Positions 1 through 7,744 of a stretch of 64,000 nucleotides of DNA are shown here, piece by piece; position 1 is the stretch's first letter, and each line of letters begins with the position of its first letter. The stretch is from Acidobacteriota bacterium (lineage in GTDB: Bacteria; Acidobacteriota; Thermoanaerobaculia; Multivoradales; JBCCEF01). A program made the position numbers and the translations under genes. The DNA lies in assembly GCA_039030395.1 (NCBI GenBank), contig JBCCEF010000002.1, positions 248,001 through 312,000 on the forward strand, written 5' to 3'. The notes beneath the pieces are model-generated. The model was not told the origin of the DNA and searched no databases. It was given only the letters and a program-made list of their open reading frames with translations.

Positions 1-858
1 GATGATCCAAAAGAACTCGCGACTTGTGCCCGAATGGCGGCGGATGCCGGCTTCGACGAGGTCAACCTCAACGTCGGCTGTCCAAGCGATCGGGTGCAGA
101 AGGGACGTTTCGGAGTCTGCCTGATGGCTCGGCCGGAGCGGGTGGCCGAAGCGGTGGCGGCGATGCGCTCGGTGGTGGGTCTGCCGGTGACCGTCAAGCA
201 CCGCATTGGCTTCGACGATCTGGATCGCTACGAGGACATGCGACGCTTCGTCGACCGGGTGGCCGAAGCGGGCTGTGACCGCTTCGCGGTGCACGCCCGG
301 AAGGCCTGGCTGCAGGGCCTCAATCCAAAGCAAAACCGCGAAATTCCGCCGCTGCGCTACAGCGAAGTCTACCGCCTGAAGGAGGAACGACCAGATCTGC
401 AAATCGAAATCAACGGCGGCATCCGAACGCTCGATGACGCACGCGTTCACCTGGGCCGAGTGGACGGCGTCATGGTCGGCCGGGTGGCCTATGAGGATCC
501 CTTTGCGCTCGCCGGAGCGGACGGTTTGTGGGGCGAAGAGGACCACCGTGCGCCGTCCCGGCGGGAAGTGGTGGTGGCGACGGCAGACTACCTGCGCCGC
601 TGGCAGGGGAAGATTCCGCCGGCCCGCATCCTCCGGCACCTGCTGGGGCTGTTTGCCGGGCAACCCGGTGCCCGCGCCTGGCGACGCACCTTGAGCGAGG
701 GAATGCACCGGCCGGAGGTATCCGGTGCCCTGCTGGATGTCGCCTTGGCGCAAATCCCGGCGGAGATCCTCGACGAGCGGCCGACGGCGGCGAATTCCAA
801 GGCCGCGAAGACGAACGAAGCGGCGGCGGTTTGCGTAGACTCATCGCAAGCCGTGTGA
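1..858 (+). CDS. dusA: tRNA-dihydrouridine synthase, DusA type (5' truncated by window edge)
   Basis: Flavin enzyme that reduces specific uridines in the D-loop of tRNA to dihydrouridine using NADPH; cytoplasmic. The frame is open from base 1 with no start, so the N-terminal part of the TIM barrel lies outside the window. The visible part carries the Dus signature LNVGCPSDRVQ with the cysteine-containing GCP, followed by GRFGVCLM, and the DusA-specific stretch VHARKAWLQGLNPK with NREIPPL. The barrel end INGGI and the helical tRNA-binding C-terminus follow. The last 25 residues or so are Ala/Lys-rich and probably disordered. The next gene starts 42 bases downstream with its own ribosome-binding site. 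Confidence 0.95.
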   Translation, partial: DDPKELATCARMAADAGFDEVNLNVGCPSDRVQKGRFGVCLMARPERVAEAVAAMRSVVGLPVTVKHRIGFDDLDRYEDMRRFVDRVAEAGCDRFAVHARKAWLQGLNPKQNREIPPLRYSEVYRLKEERPDLQIEINGGIRTLDDARVHLGRVDGVMVGRVAYEDPFALAGADGLWGEEDHRAPSRREVVVATADYLRRWQGKIPPARILRHLLGLFAGQPGARAWRRTLSEGMHRPEVSGALLDVALAQIPAEILDERPTAANSKAAKTNEAAAVCVDSSQAV

Positions 859-900
859 TTTCGTCCCGTTTCGTTCCTCCGCGCTGAAAGGAAATCCCCG

Positions 901-1788
901 ATGACCGACCGAGAGTTGCCGCCGCCGCACGATCCCGTCCTGCGACCCGACGCCGATGACGAGATCGAACTCGATCTGGGGACCGCCGAGTACTCGAAGG
1001 AGCCGGAGCGGCCCGGTGGCGGCAAGGGGGGCTGGTGGATCTTGTTAGCGGTTGGCCTGGCGATTTGCCTGCTGCTGGGCTACTGGTGGTGGCAGCGATC
1101 CGAAGAGCCGACACCGCCGCCGGCGGTCGTGGAGGTCGAGCCGGTCGGCGAGGTCGAAGAGGCGCCGACCATCGTCGAGGACGAATCGGAAGAGCTGGAG
1201 CCCCTGCCACCCATCGAAGACAGCGATGCCTTCATCGGAAACCTGTTGGGAGAGTTGTCGGCCAGCCCGCTGGTCGCCGACATTCAGCGGCGAGGCAATC
1301 TGGTGCGGCGTCTCGTCGCGGCGGTGGAGAACATCGCCGGCGGAGTGAATCCCGCGCCGCACTTCGGCGGACTGTCCCCGCGGGAGCCTTTCCGGGTGGT
1401 GGAAGGTGCGGACGGAACGCGCATCGATCCCCGTTCCTACGCGCGCTTCGATCGCTATGCGGCAGCCTTTGGGGCGATGGATGCAGCGGAGATTGTTGCG
1501 CTGCTGCGGCGGGTGGAACCGCTGCTCGATCGCGCCTTCCAGGATCTCGGCTATCCCGGAGAGTCCTTCGAAGATCCTGTCGAGCGGGCGATCGCCCGTC
1601 TGCGGTCGACTCCTGTTCCCGAAGAGCCGCCGCGGGTCAGACTTGATGTGACGACCTACGAGTTCGTCGATCCGAATCTCGAAGCGCTATCGCCGGCTCA
1701 GAAGGTTCTGATTCGCATGGGGCCGGAGAACGCTCGCCGGGTGATCCGCAAGTTGGGCGAAGTGGAGCAAGTACTCGAAGGGCGCTGA
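901..1788 (+). CDS. DUF3014 family membrane-anchored protein
   Basis: A 295-residue protein with a cytoplasmic acidic N-terminus (about 1-40), one transmembrane helix (about 46-64, ending in LLLGYWWWQR), a Pro/Glu-rich linker (about 68-103) and a helical C-terminal domain (about 105-295). This layout and sequences such as LGELSASPLVADIQRRGNLVRRLVAAVENIAGG match the DUF3014 family, whose function is unknown. AAAGGAA lies nine bases before the ATG. It follows dusA in the same direction, perhaps co-transcribed. By topology it would hang its large domain in the periplasm; this is inference only. Confidence 0.85.
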   Translation: MTDRELPPPHDPVLRPDADDEIELDLGTAEYSKEPERPGGGKGGWWILLAVGLAICLLLGYWWWQRSEEPTPPPAVVEVEPVGEVEEAPTIVEDESEELEPLPPIEDSDAFIGNLLGELSASPLVADIQRRGNLVRRLVAAVENIAGGVNPAPHFGGLSPREPFRVVEGADGTRIDPRSYARFDRYAAAFGAMDAAEIVALLRRVEPLLDRAFQDLGYPGESFEDPVERAIARLRSTPVPEEPPRVRLDVTTYEFVDPNLEALSPAQKVLIRMGPENARRVIRKLGEVEQVLEGR

Positions 1789-1794
1789 CTGTGC

Positions 1795-1812
1795 GGCGCG
1801 GAGATCCGCGCC
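1795..1812. terminator. GC-rich hairpin between convergent genes
   Basis: GGCGCGGA-GA-TCCGCGCC is a perfect 8-base inverted repeat seven bases after the DUF3014 stop, between two convergent genes. No T-tract follows on either side, so it is only a weak terminator candidate. Confidence 0.35.
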
Positions 1813-1832
1813 GGCGAGATCATGCCGGAGAA

Positions 1833-2060
1833 TCACCTCTCGCTGAGGTCGAGAATCGCCCGCAGGCCGGCGCGAATGATCTCCGTTTCGCTCAGACGCT
1901 CGTCGAAAGCTTTCTGTCGCAGAGCTTCGTTTTCCTCGTCAGAAATCCAAAGATTCTTGCGAATCATTCCGCTCTTGGTCACTGTGGTGGTGCCGCCACG
2001 TGGACCCGTTCGTCGAGAGAATCGAGAATCTTGTTTGAGCATTCGCTCACCAGGTCGCAT
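1833..2060 (-). CDS. Small ribbon-helix-helix (CopG-like) DNA-binding protein
   Basis: A 75-residue protein. Its last 45 residues (IRKNLWISDEENEALRQKAF, then SETEIIRAGLRAILD) fit a ribbon-helix-helix fold: a short basic strand followed by two helices, the second with the SETEIIRxGL pattern of CopG/ParD-like dimers. The N-terminal 30 residues are basic and probably disordered. A longer start at 2093 is possible, but AAGGAGGT (2075 to 2068) sits seven bases before the ATG at 2060 and decides the start. No toxin gene lies beside it on either strand, so this is not a recognisable toxin-antitoxin pair; a transcriptional repressor role is likely from the fold. Confidence 0.75.
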   Translation of the reverse strand: MRPGERMLKQDSRFSRRTGPRGGTTTVTKSGMIRKNLWISDEENEALRQKAFDERLSETEIIRAGLRAILDLSER

Positions 2061-2180
2061 GCTTCGGACCTCCTTCGCAGCTTCGCAAAACACAGAAGAT
2101 CAAGGACCTTCCGGGTGCTGGCGCGATCCACCGCCCCGCCTTGACCCGTCACTCTTCAGATCCGCTTTACTTGAGACAAA

Positions 2181-2189
2181 AGTGTAACA
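2181..2189 (-). promoter_or_regulatory. Possible extended -10 promoter for the RHH gene
   Basis: On the minus strand the sequence TGT-TACACT matches an extended -10 element. It lies in the only AT-rich stretch upstream of the RHH gene, about 120 bases before its start. No good -35 box is present. Confidence 0.3.
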
Positions 2190-2253
2190 CAGTTTCTTGC
2201 AAACGAAATTTTGGCATTCGTTCGAGGTGTCGCCGAGCGGACGCGTTGGAAAG

Positions 2254-2293
2254 AAAAAACTGCTCGCCGGGGAGGGCCCGGCGAGCAGTTTTT
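2254..2293. terminator. Strong bidirectional rho-independent terminator
   Basis: A perfect 13-base stem (ACTGCTCGCCGGG at 2259-2271 with CCCGGCGAGCAGT at 2277-2289) has a five-base loop. A run of A on the left and a run of T on the right extend the stem with A-T pairs and give a U-tract in both directions. It sits 26 bases after the stop of the minus-strand membrane protein and most likely ends that transcript. It may also stop read-through from the left. Confidence 0.9.
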
Positions 2294-2318
2294 AGCAAAG
2301 GGATGCAGGCGAAGAACG

Positions 2319-3089
2319 CTAGCCCTCTCCCTCGTAGGTGATGCTGGCGGTGGTGAGATCCTCTCCGTTTTGTCGCAGCAGGGTCACCGTCAGCGTGCGG
2401 CCGTTGCCCTGGGCCTTCAAGTTGATGATCTTCTGACCGCCGGCAGAGACCGTCGAACGCTCGACCGTCGAGCCCAGGTCTTCCAGTTCTGAGGTGTAGT
2501 ACTGCTCGGCCTCTTCGAGGGAAGCATTCATGCGCTGCGCGAAGATGCCGGACACCTTGTTGTTGGTCGAGGTGGCAAAAGCACTCGCTACCTCGGCACC
2601 GGGATAGCGCGGCACCCAGTACGGTATGTCGCTGTCGTCGGCGCCTCCACCTAGGGTCATTTCGGAGGTGGTGCCGTCGGAGTTCTGGGTAGTGACTTCC
2701 ATCCCGCCGGCACTCCCTTCGGCCATGGTGAACGAGGTGGTGGCGCCGTCTTCGTTGGTCCAGCCGAAGCGACCTTCCTGCACATCTTCGAGGTTCACCG
2801 TCACCACCTCGCCAGTTTTCTCATTGCGAATGGTGATGGTGCCGGCAGCTTCGTCCGACTCGACCAGCTCGAGGTTGGGGTCCATCCGCACGATGAACTG
2901 AGCGGCGGCCATAGCGGGATTGTCCTCGAAGTCACTGGCGATATCTCCCACCTTCTTGGAGACGAAGATGCCGCCGGCGGTCACCAGGATGGCGGCGATG
3001 ATCAACAGGCCGGCACATCCGATCGCCACCCATGCGAGGGGGTGTAGGCCCTTTTTCTTCTGTTGTCCCGGGGGGTACGGTTCGTTCAT
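2319..3089 (-). CDS. Membrane-anchored hypothetical protein
   Basis: A 256-residue protein with a short basic cytoplasmic N-terminus (QQKKKGLHP), one transmembrane helix (about 17-44, WVAIGCAGLLIIAAILVTAG) and a Thr/Gly/Glu-rich extracytoplasmic domain predicted to be mostly beta (about 60-256). I do not recognise a named family. The domain contains repeated two-strand patterns such as TITIRNEKTGEVVTVNLEDV and a middle Gly/Ser linker near 130-155. AAGGAGGGAG eight bases before the ATG supports the start. It is transcribed alone and ends in a strong terminator. It could be a periplasmic sensor or an envelope protein; the sequence does not decide. Confidence 0.7.
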   Translation of the reverse strand: MNEPYPPGQQKKKGLHPLAWVAIGCAGLLIIAAILVTAGGIFVSKKVGDIASDFEDNPAMAAAQFIVRMDPNLELVESDEAAGTITIRNEKTGEVVTVNLEDVQEGRFGWTNEDGATTSFTMAEGSAGGMEVTTQNSDGTTSEMTLGGGADDSDIPYWVPRYPGAEVASAFATSTNNKVSGIFAQRMNASLEEAEQYYTSELEDLGSTVERSTVSAGGQKIINLKAQGNGRTLTVTLLRQNGEDLTTASITYEGEG

Positions 3090-3332
3090 TGAAGTTCTCC
3101 CTCCTTGAGATTTTCGGCGGCAAAGCTATCACGCCAGAGGCGGAAAATTGGCCGCTCCGTCGAGTTCCTTCTCGAGATGCAGTTCGGTGCCGATAATTAC
3201 CGGTTGGAGTAAGGATGTATCGTTTTTGCGAAGATACGCGTCGCAAAAAATGCTCCTCAGGCACAGAAGTCCTTAGGGAGCGGAGAACATCCGGCGATGA
3301 AGTCGGGTCAACAGCCGCTCGGAGGAGATGAG

Positions 3333-3611
3333 ATGCGTTCAATGACTTTGTGGTTCACTTTGTGTCTGGTTACCGCCCTGGTCTTCGCTGCACCTGCATC
3401 TGCCGTTCCGCGGGAAGCAAACTTCGAGAGGGAGCAAACGGCGTTCGATGGCTGGCTGAGCTGGCTGGAGGGAGTATGGGCTGCGCTGGCCGGCGAGCCG
3501 CCGACCACCGACGACCCTCAAGACCAGAGCGAGTCGCCGCATGAGCCGCAGCATGGGGGTGGGGGTGAAGACGGCGACCCGGATCGTGGCACCCTCGATC
3601 CCAACGGTTGA
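3333..3611 (+). CDS. Small secreted peptide with C-terminal DPNG (paralogue 1)
   Basis: A 92-residue protein with a Sec signal peptide (MRSMTLWFTLCLVTALVF, cleavage likely after APASA near residue 24), a short Trp-rich amphipathic segment (FDGWLSWLEGVWAALAG), an acidic Pro/Gln/Gly tail with four glycines in a row, and a C-terminus ending TLDPNG. GGAGGAG five bases upstream supports the ATG at 3333 rather than the earlier in-frame start. A second gene of the same design (13977-14195) ends IDPNG, and both lie upstream of paralogous TPR genes. The family and function are not known to me; a secreted signal or substrate is one possibility. Confidence 0.75.
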   Translation: MRSMTLWFTLCLVTALVFAAPASAVPREANFEREQTAFDGWLSWLEGVWAALAGEPPTTDDPQDQSESPHEPQHGGGGEDGDPDRGTLDPNG

Positions 3612-3739
3612 CCTACCGACGGATCGACGAGCTGGAAGATGACGGATTGTTTAGTTTATATTTATATGAAGGCTGTGAATTTCCGCATCGATGCTGGCGA
3701 GATCCGCCGACTACGGCGCCCGTCCTTTTGAGAACCTGA

Positions 3740-3780
3740 GGGCGAGGGATTCACCGGTGCTGCGCGGTGAGTTCTCGCCC
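3740..3780. other. Imperfect hairpin upstream of the zinc-finger/TPR gene
   Basis: GGGCGAG (3740-3746) pairs with CTCGCCC (3774-3780), and inside it TCACCG (3751-3756) pairs with CGGTGA (3765-3770). It lies between the peptide gene and the TPR gene, without a T-tract. It could be a weak terminator or attenuator limiting read-through into the TPR gene. The preceding stretch 3640-3670 is unusually AT-rich (TTTAGTTTATATTTATATG) and may hold the TPR promoter. Confidence 0.4.
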
Positions 3781-3855
3781 GGCGGCCGCACTACAATCGG
3801 GTAGTCGTCAACCGGCGTTTCGCCGCAACAAGGAGTGTTTGACCGAGGCGAGGTG

Positions 3856-5217
3856 ATGGAGAAACACCCGGATCCCGAGACTTTGAGTGACTTTTCGCGT
3901 TTGGCGCTGGAGAATCGCCGACTGCGCCGGACGGCATGGCACCTGTCGCAGTGCCGAAGCTGTCGGCGAGCCCTGGCTCGGCTGTCGCCGGAGGGACTGT
4001 CGGTCCTCGGCCGAATGCTCTCGCGGGCCGGTCTCGAAACCGGTAGCGGAGAGCTGTCGGTGACCGGGCCGACAAGCTACGGCTCGATCTTCGCGCGGGT
4101 TCGCGAGAAGGTCGCCGAACGGGCCGGCGGCCTGGAGGAGGATCGCCGCCTCGCCGGTGAGCGAGTGGAGATCCTACTGAACACTCCGGAGCCGGAACGG
4201 AACGCTCTGTTGCTCGCACGTGCGGATCTGCGGAGCCGAGCCGTGGTCGAGCATCTCCTGGAGCGTGCGCGGGTGCCGGATGAAGAGGCCGGCTCTCTGT
4301 CCCGCCTCGCCATCTCGGTGATCAGGGCCATGCTCGACCCGGGAGATCCCGTCGACAACGCCCTGTTGGCGGATCTGGAGGCCGAGGCTTGGGGCCTGAT
4401 CGGCAACGCCGAGCGCATTCGGTCCGACCTGCGGGCAGCGGATCAGGCCTTGGCGAGGGCCCGCGACCTGCTGGCCGTCGGCACTGGCGATCCGCTGGCA
4501 TGGGCGCAGGTGGCGGCGTATGAGTCTTCGGTGCGGCGGGCGCAGCGACGCTTCGGGGACGCCCTGCGGCTGCTGGATCGCACCATTACCATCTTTCGCC
4601 GTGCCGGTGACCGTCAGGGGGAGGCCCGATCGCGGGTCAATCGCGGTGTGACCCTGTCGTTCCAGGGCGATCACTCGGCCGCCATTGAAGAACTCGAAGC
4701 GGCTCGAGCCCTGGCGGATTTCGAGATCGATCGCCGGCTGGAGCTGACCATTGAGCAGAACTTGCTCTACTGCTTGATGGACAGCAAACGATTCGACGAG
4801 GCGCTCCGCCTGCTGCCGCGCGTTCGCCGCTTGTCGCGGCGCATCGATCGCCCCTTGGATCGCCTCGAGCTCGACTGGTTGGAGGGGCAGCTCCAGGCGG
4901 ACCTCGGTCGCCGAGCGGAGGCGGAGAAGCTCCTGGAGTCGGCTCGTCGCGGCTATATCCGACTGGGGATCGGGTACAGCGCCGCCCTGGTGTCCCTCGA
5001 CCTCGCGTGCCTGCTGCTGGAGGATGGGCGGGATTCTGAGGTGCGTCATCTGGCGGTCGAGAGCTTGCCGATTTTCCTGTCACGGGACGTGCCCTCGGAA
5101 GCGGCCGCGGCCCTCGCCCTCTTTCGTCAGGCAGCGCTCGCGGAACGCGCGACGGTAGAGATGGTGCGAGAGGTGACGGACTTGCTGCGGCCGGAGCGAG
5201 ACCGCGATCGCCGGTAG
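3856..5217 (+). CDS. Zinc-finger (anti-sigma type) TPR-repeat protein
   Basis: A 453-residue soluble protein. Near the N-terminus HLSQCRSC (H29, C33, C36) is the H-x3-C-x2-C zinc motif of anti-sigma factors (zf-HC2/ZAS), with H4 upstream. From about 130 to 440 it is all helical with TPR-like pairs, for example AIEELEAARALAD and ALRLLPRVRRLSRRI. There is no membrane segment and no helix-turn-helix. I chose the ATG at 3856, preceded by GAGGCGAGG, over the GTG at 3835. The C-terminal third (AALVSLDLACLLLEDGR and on) is clearly paralogous to the protein at 14472-15698. Both follow a DPNG-ended secreted peptide. The domain order suggests a protein-interaction regulator, possibly acting on a sigma factor; none is encoded nearby. 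Confidence 0.8.
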   Translation: MEKHPDPETLSDFSRLALENRRLRRTAWHLSQCRSCRRALARLSPEGLSVLGRMLSRAGLETGSGELSVTGPTSYGSIFARVREKVAERAGGLEEDRRLAGERVEILLNTPEPERNALLLARADLRSRAVVEHLLERARVPDEEAGSLSRLAISVIRAMLDPGDPVDNALLADLEAEAWGLIGNAERIRSDLRAADQALARARDLLAVGTGDPLAWAQVAAYESSVRRAQRRFGDALRLLDRTITIFRRAGDRQGEARSRVNRGVTLSFQGDHSAAIEELEAARALADFEIDRRLELTIEQNLLYCLMDSKRFDEALRLLPRVRRLSRRIDRPLDRLELDWLEGQLQADLGRRAEAEKLLESARRGYIRLGIGYSAALVSLDLACLLLEDGRDSEVRHLAVESLPIFLSRDVPSEAAAALALFRQAALAERATVEMVREVTDLLRPERDRDRR

Positions 5218-5340
5218 TCTCCTCGCGCCGCGGGAAGCACCGAATTACCGCCCCGGGCGGTCTCCGGAGCATTCGATTTTCGGCAGCCATTGGGATAGCC
5301 TCAGGGCTGTAGCCGATCCGTGGATCCGAGGAGCTTCCCG

Positions 5341-6609
5341 ATGGTTCAATTGCGTCCATTCCGCGCTCTCCGTCCCGCTCCCGACCTGGCCTCGGAAGTG
5401 GCGAGCGTTCCCTACGATGTGGTTTCTTCGGAAGAGGCGCGGTCGCTGGCGGAGGGCAATCCGCGCAGTTTTTTGCGGGTCGTGCGTCCGGAGATCGAGT
5501 TTCCTCCGGCCTCCGAGGCATCGCCGGAGGAAATCCACCGAGCGGGGGCTCGAGCCCTCGCCCGCTTGGTGGAGGCCGGTGCTCTTCAACAGGATGGCAA
5601 GGAGGCTCTCTACCTCTACCGGCTGACCTGGCGCGGCCATCATCAGACGGGCGTGGTGGGATGTTGCGCGGTTGACGATTACGACTTCGGCGCGATCAAG
5701 AAACACGAGTTCACCCGTCCGGACAAGGAGCGCGACCGGACGAACCACGGCCTGGCGGTGCGGGCCCACGTCGGTCCGGTGTTCTTGACCTATCGCGGGC
5801 GTCCGGAAATCGCTGCGCTGGTGGCGGCAGGGGTCGCCGGTGAGGCGCTCTACGATTTCACTTCCGATGACGGTGTTCGGCACCAGGTTTGGCGGGTGGC
5901 GGACGGTTCTGACCTGGTGCGCGCCTTCGCGGCGGTTCCGGCGCTCTACGTGGCCGACGGGCACCACCGCACCGCCTGCGCCAGCCGGATCCGAGGCGAA
6001 CTCACCCGGGCCAACGCGGGGCATCACGGCGGCGAGGACTACAACTTTTTCCTGGCGGTGATGTTCCCGGCGGAGGAGTTGCGCATTCTGCCGTATCACC
6101 GCTGGGTGGCCGACCTCGCCGGCCGGGACGCAGACGCCTTTCTCGCGGCGCTCTCAGAACGCTATACGGTGACGGAGAACGCTTCCCCGGAGCCGGCCGC
6201 ACCGGAGCCGGCCGCACCGGAGCCGGCCGCACCGGAGCTGGCCGCATCGGGGCAGGTTTCCATGTACCTGGCTGGACGGTGGTACGGTGTGGCGCTGACC
6301 GCCGAAGACGCCACCGGCGACCCGGTCGACTCCCTCGATGCGGCCCTACTGCAGAATCAGATTCTCGGCCCCCTGCTCGGCATTGACGATCCCCGCACCG
6401 CCGCCCGGATCGACTTCATCGGCGGCATTCGCGGAACCGGAGAACTGGAGCGTCGGGTGGATGCGGCTCCGGGCTCCGTCGCCTTTTCCCTCGCCCCTTT
6501 GGCGATCGACGATCTGTTGACGGTGGCCGATGCGAATCGCGTGCTGCCCCCCAAATCGACCTGGTTTGAGCCCAAACTGCGCTCGGGCCTCTTAGTCCAC
6601 CCGTTTTAG
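5341..6609 (+). CDS. DUF1015 family protein next to serC
   Basis: A 422-residue cytoplasmic protein of the DUF1015 family. It has the typical opening VQLRPFRALRP, the stretch VASVPYDVVSSEEAR, the HEFTRPDKERDRTNH motif near residue 125 and YVADGHHRTA near 206. The ATG at 5341 follows GAGGAG and matches the usual family start. DUF1015 genes are often found beside serine-biosynthesis genes and are thought to act in serine or phosphoserine metabolism; here serC follows after 46 bases, so an operon is likely. A stretch of four 15-base repeats inserts EPAAP units near residue 285, absent from the conserved core and probably a surface loop. Confidence 0.88.
   Translation: MVQLRPFRALRPAPDLASEVASVPYDVVSSEEARSLAEGNPRSFLRVVRPEIEFPPASEASPEEIHRAGARALARLVEAGALQQDGKEALYLYRLTWRGHHQTGVVGCCAVDDYDFGAIKKHEFTRPDKERDRTNHGLAVRAHVGPVFLTYRGRPEIAALVAAGVAGEALYDFTSDDGVRHQVWRVADGSDLVRAFAAVPALYVADGHHRTACASRIRGELTRANAGHHGGEDYNFFLAVMFPAEELRILPYHRWVADLAGRDADAFLAALSERYTVTENASPEPAAPEPAAPEPAAPELAASGQVSMYLAGRWYGVALTAEDATGDPVDSLDAALLQNQILGPLLGIDDPRTAARIDFIGGIRGTGELERRVDAAPGSVAFSLAPLAIDDLLTVADANRVLPPKSTWFEPKLRSGLLVHPF
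6190..6249 (+). repeat. Four tandem 15-base repeats inside the DUF1015 gene
   Basis: The unit GAGCCGGCCGCACCG is repeated four times; the first three copies are identical and the last has two C-to-T changes. It encodes EPAAP units in frame. Gain or loss of units would not shift the frame. Confidence 0.95.
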
Positions 6610-6655
6610 CGACCCTCCCACGCGGAAGCGCGGATCGAGACCTTCTGGAGCCGTT

Positions 6656-7744
6656 ATGACCACTGACCGGGTTTTCAATTTCAGCGCCGGACCGGGCGCT
6701 CTGCCGCTGGCGGTGCTCAAAGAGGCGCAGCGCTCGATGTTGTCCTACGGCGACAGCGGCCGTAGCGTCATGGAACTGTCCCACCGGTCGCCGGAGTACG
6801 ACGCCATCCACCGCGAAGCCCTCGCCGGCCTTCGGCGGCTGCTGGCGATTCCCGACCAGTTTGCGGTGCTGTTGCTGCAAGGCGGAGCGAGCCTGCAGTT
6901 CAGCATGGTGCCGATGAACCTGATGACCCGCCATCGTAGGGCCGACTATCTGGTGACCGGCAACTGGGCGAAGAAAGCGCTGGCGGAAGGCCGCAAGGTG
7001 GGAGCGGCGCGAGTGGCGGCGAGCACCGAGGCAGGCGGCTTTAGCCGCCTGCCGGAAAGCGATGAGATCGACCTCGACCCCGAGGCGGACTTCCTCCACT
7101 TGACGAGCAACAACACTCTGTTCGGTACCCAGTGGGCCGAACTGCCGGAAGCCGGAGATGTGCCGCTGGCGGTGGACATGTCGTCGGACATCCTGTCGCG
7201 GCCGGTGCCCTGGAAACGCCTGGGCCTGGTCTACGCCGGTGCCCAGAAGAACCTGGGGCCGGCCGGAGTGACGGTGGTGGTGGTGCGGTCCGAACTGCTC
7301 GAGCGGGCGCCGGAGGACTTGCCGACGATGCTCAACTATCGAAGCCATGCGGCCAAAGATTCGCTCTACAACACGCCGCCGACTTGGGCCATCTACATCC
7401 TCGGCCTCGGTTGCCGCTGGGTGGAGGAGCAGGGCGGCGTGGCGGCGATGGAAGCGGCCGCCACCGAACGTTCAGCGCGTCTCTACCGGGCGATCGACGC
7501 CAGCGACTTCTACCGCGGTACCGCAAAGGTAGAGCATCGCTCCACCATGAACATCCCCTTCCGCTTGCCGTCCGAGGCGTTGGAGGCGGCGTTTCTGCGC
7601 TCGGCCACGGACAAGGGGATGACCAACCTCAAGGGGCATCGCTCCGTCGGGGGCATCCGCGCGTCCCTCTACAACGCCGCGCCGATGGCGGCCGTCGATG
7701 CGCTGCTCGAACACATGGCCGACTTCGCCCGCGACCACGGCTGA
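6656..7744 (+). CDS. serC: Phosphoserine aminotransferase
   Basis: A 362-residue PLP enzyme of serine (and possibly pyridoxal phosphate) synthesis that converts 3-phosphohydroxypyruvate and glutamate to phosphoserine. Signatures: N-terminal FNFSAGPGALP, SVMELSHRSPEYDAIH, LLLQGGASLQFSMVPMNLM, VDMSSDILSRPV and the PLP lysine K198 in YAGAQKNLGPAG. Full length for the family. It lies between the DUF1015 gene and a membrane protein whose ATG overlaps its stop codon (TGATG), so the three are probably one operon. No serA or serB lies in the window. Confidence 0.97.
   Translation: MTTDRVFNFSAGPGALPLAVLKEAQRSMLSYGDSGRSVMELSHRSPEYDAIHREALAGLRRLLAIPDQFAVLLLQGGASLQFSMVPMNLMTRHRRADYLVTGNWAKKALAEGRKVGAARVAASTEAGGFSRLPESDEIDLDPEADFLHLTSNNTLFGTQWAELPEAGDVPLAVDMSSDILSRPVPWKRLGLVYAGAQKNLGPAGVTVVVVRSELLERAPEDLPTMLNYRSHAAKDSLYNTPPTWAIYILGLGCRWVEEQGGVAAMEAAATERSARLYRAIDASDFYRGTAKVEHRSTMNIPFRLPSEALEAAFLRSATDKGMTNLKGHRSVGGIRASLYNAAPMAAVDALLEHMADFARDHG

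Noticed and set aside
470-1210. Long open frame antisense to dusA and the DUF3014 gene
   Set aside because: Its Arg/Pro/Ser-rich product is the usual shadow of high-GC coding sequence, and both genes on the other strand have clear families.
6190-6249. A CRISPR-like repeat array
   Set aside because: The units are contiguous with no spacers and lie in frame within a conserved coding sequence.
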